NCBI GenBank assembly: GCA_027323595.1
Contig: DAHWBL010000444.1
Coordinates: forward strand, 1-5,482
Direction of reading: 5' to 3'
Source: Acetobacteraceae bacterium
GTDB taxonomy: Bacteria > Pseudomonadota > Alphaproteobacteria > Acetobacterales > Acetobacteraceae
Length of the DNA: 5,482 bases
Numbering within the stretch: the stretch's first letter is position 1; each line of letters starts with the position of its first letter. The notes under the pieces were generated by a model. That model searched no databases, had not been told where the DNA came from, and was given only the letters and a program-made list of their open reading frames with translations. Position numbers and translations under genes: made by a program. Below, one piece after another: positions 5,452 to 5,482 of this stretch.

Positions 5452-5482
5452 GTTCGGTGGAAGATATTGACGGTATAGCCTA

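Noticed and set aside
5467..5482. TTGACG on the plus strand as the -35 of a divergent promoter
   Set aside because: The matching -10 would lie beyond the window, so it cannot be supported.

Overview
The window is GC-rich (by eye roughly two thirds G+C) and carries eight genes, all on the minus strand. Gene density is typical of bacteria, with several start/stop overlaps. Composition, gene families and the style of the proline/alanine-rich hypothetical protein suggest an alphaproteobacterium (Acetobacteraceae-, rhizobial- or sphingomonad-like). That placement is inference, because no rRNA or marker gene is present. No tRNA, rRNA, CRISPR array, insertion sequence or phage gene was seen.

In transcription order (right to left): (1) A 253-residue hypothetical protein (5407-4646) stands alone, with an AT-richer upstream region. 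(2) A compact four-gene set follows: a cysteine-free ArsR-type repressor (4547-4206), an SRPBCC/AHSA1-like protein (4209-3727), a glutathione S-transferase-like protein (3730-3077) and a DUF899 thioredoxin-like protein with a CPSC motif (3048-2266). The first three overlap by ATGA, and the fourth starts 28 nt after the third with its own Shine-Dalgarno. A large imperfect palindrome lies over the ArsR start codon, and the best promoter places transcription start at the ATG itself. This suggests an autoregulated, leaderless operon. (3) An aldo/keto reductase (2182-1319) closely resembles E. coli YdbC/PdxI, a pyridoxal reductase, and seems to have its own promoter. (4) A FadR/FCD-type GntR regulator (1292-615) is followed by a single-domain cupin (540-151) and the start of an Ldh2/malate-lactate-type dehydrogenase (151 to beyond the left edge). 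Between the GntR gene and the cupin is a perfect 14-bp palindrome inside a plausible promoter, probably the regulator's operator. This looks like a small catabolic locus for an unidentified carboxylic or hydroxy acid.

Nothing here is a clearly new biological system. The points most worth checking are the two operator/promoter arrangements, the ArsR-SRPBCC-GST-DUF899 gene set, the Arg at the usual catalytic His position of the aldo/keto reductase, the Gln at the usual cupin Glu position, and the uncharacterised protein whose start codon lies in an inverted repeat.
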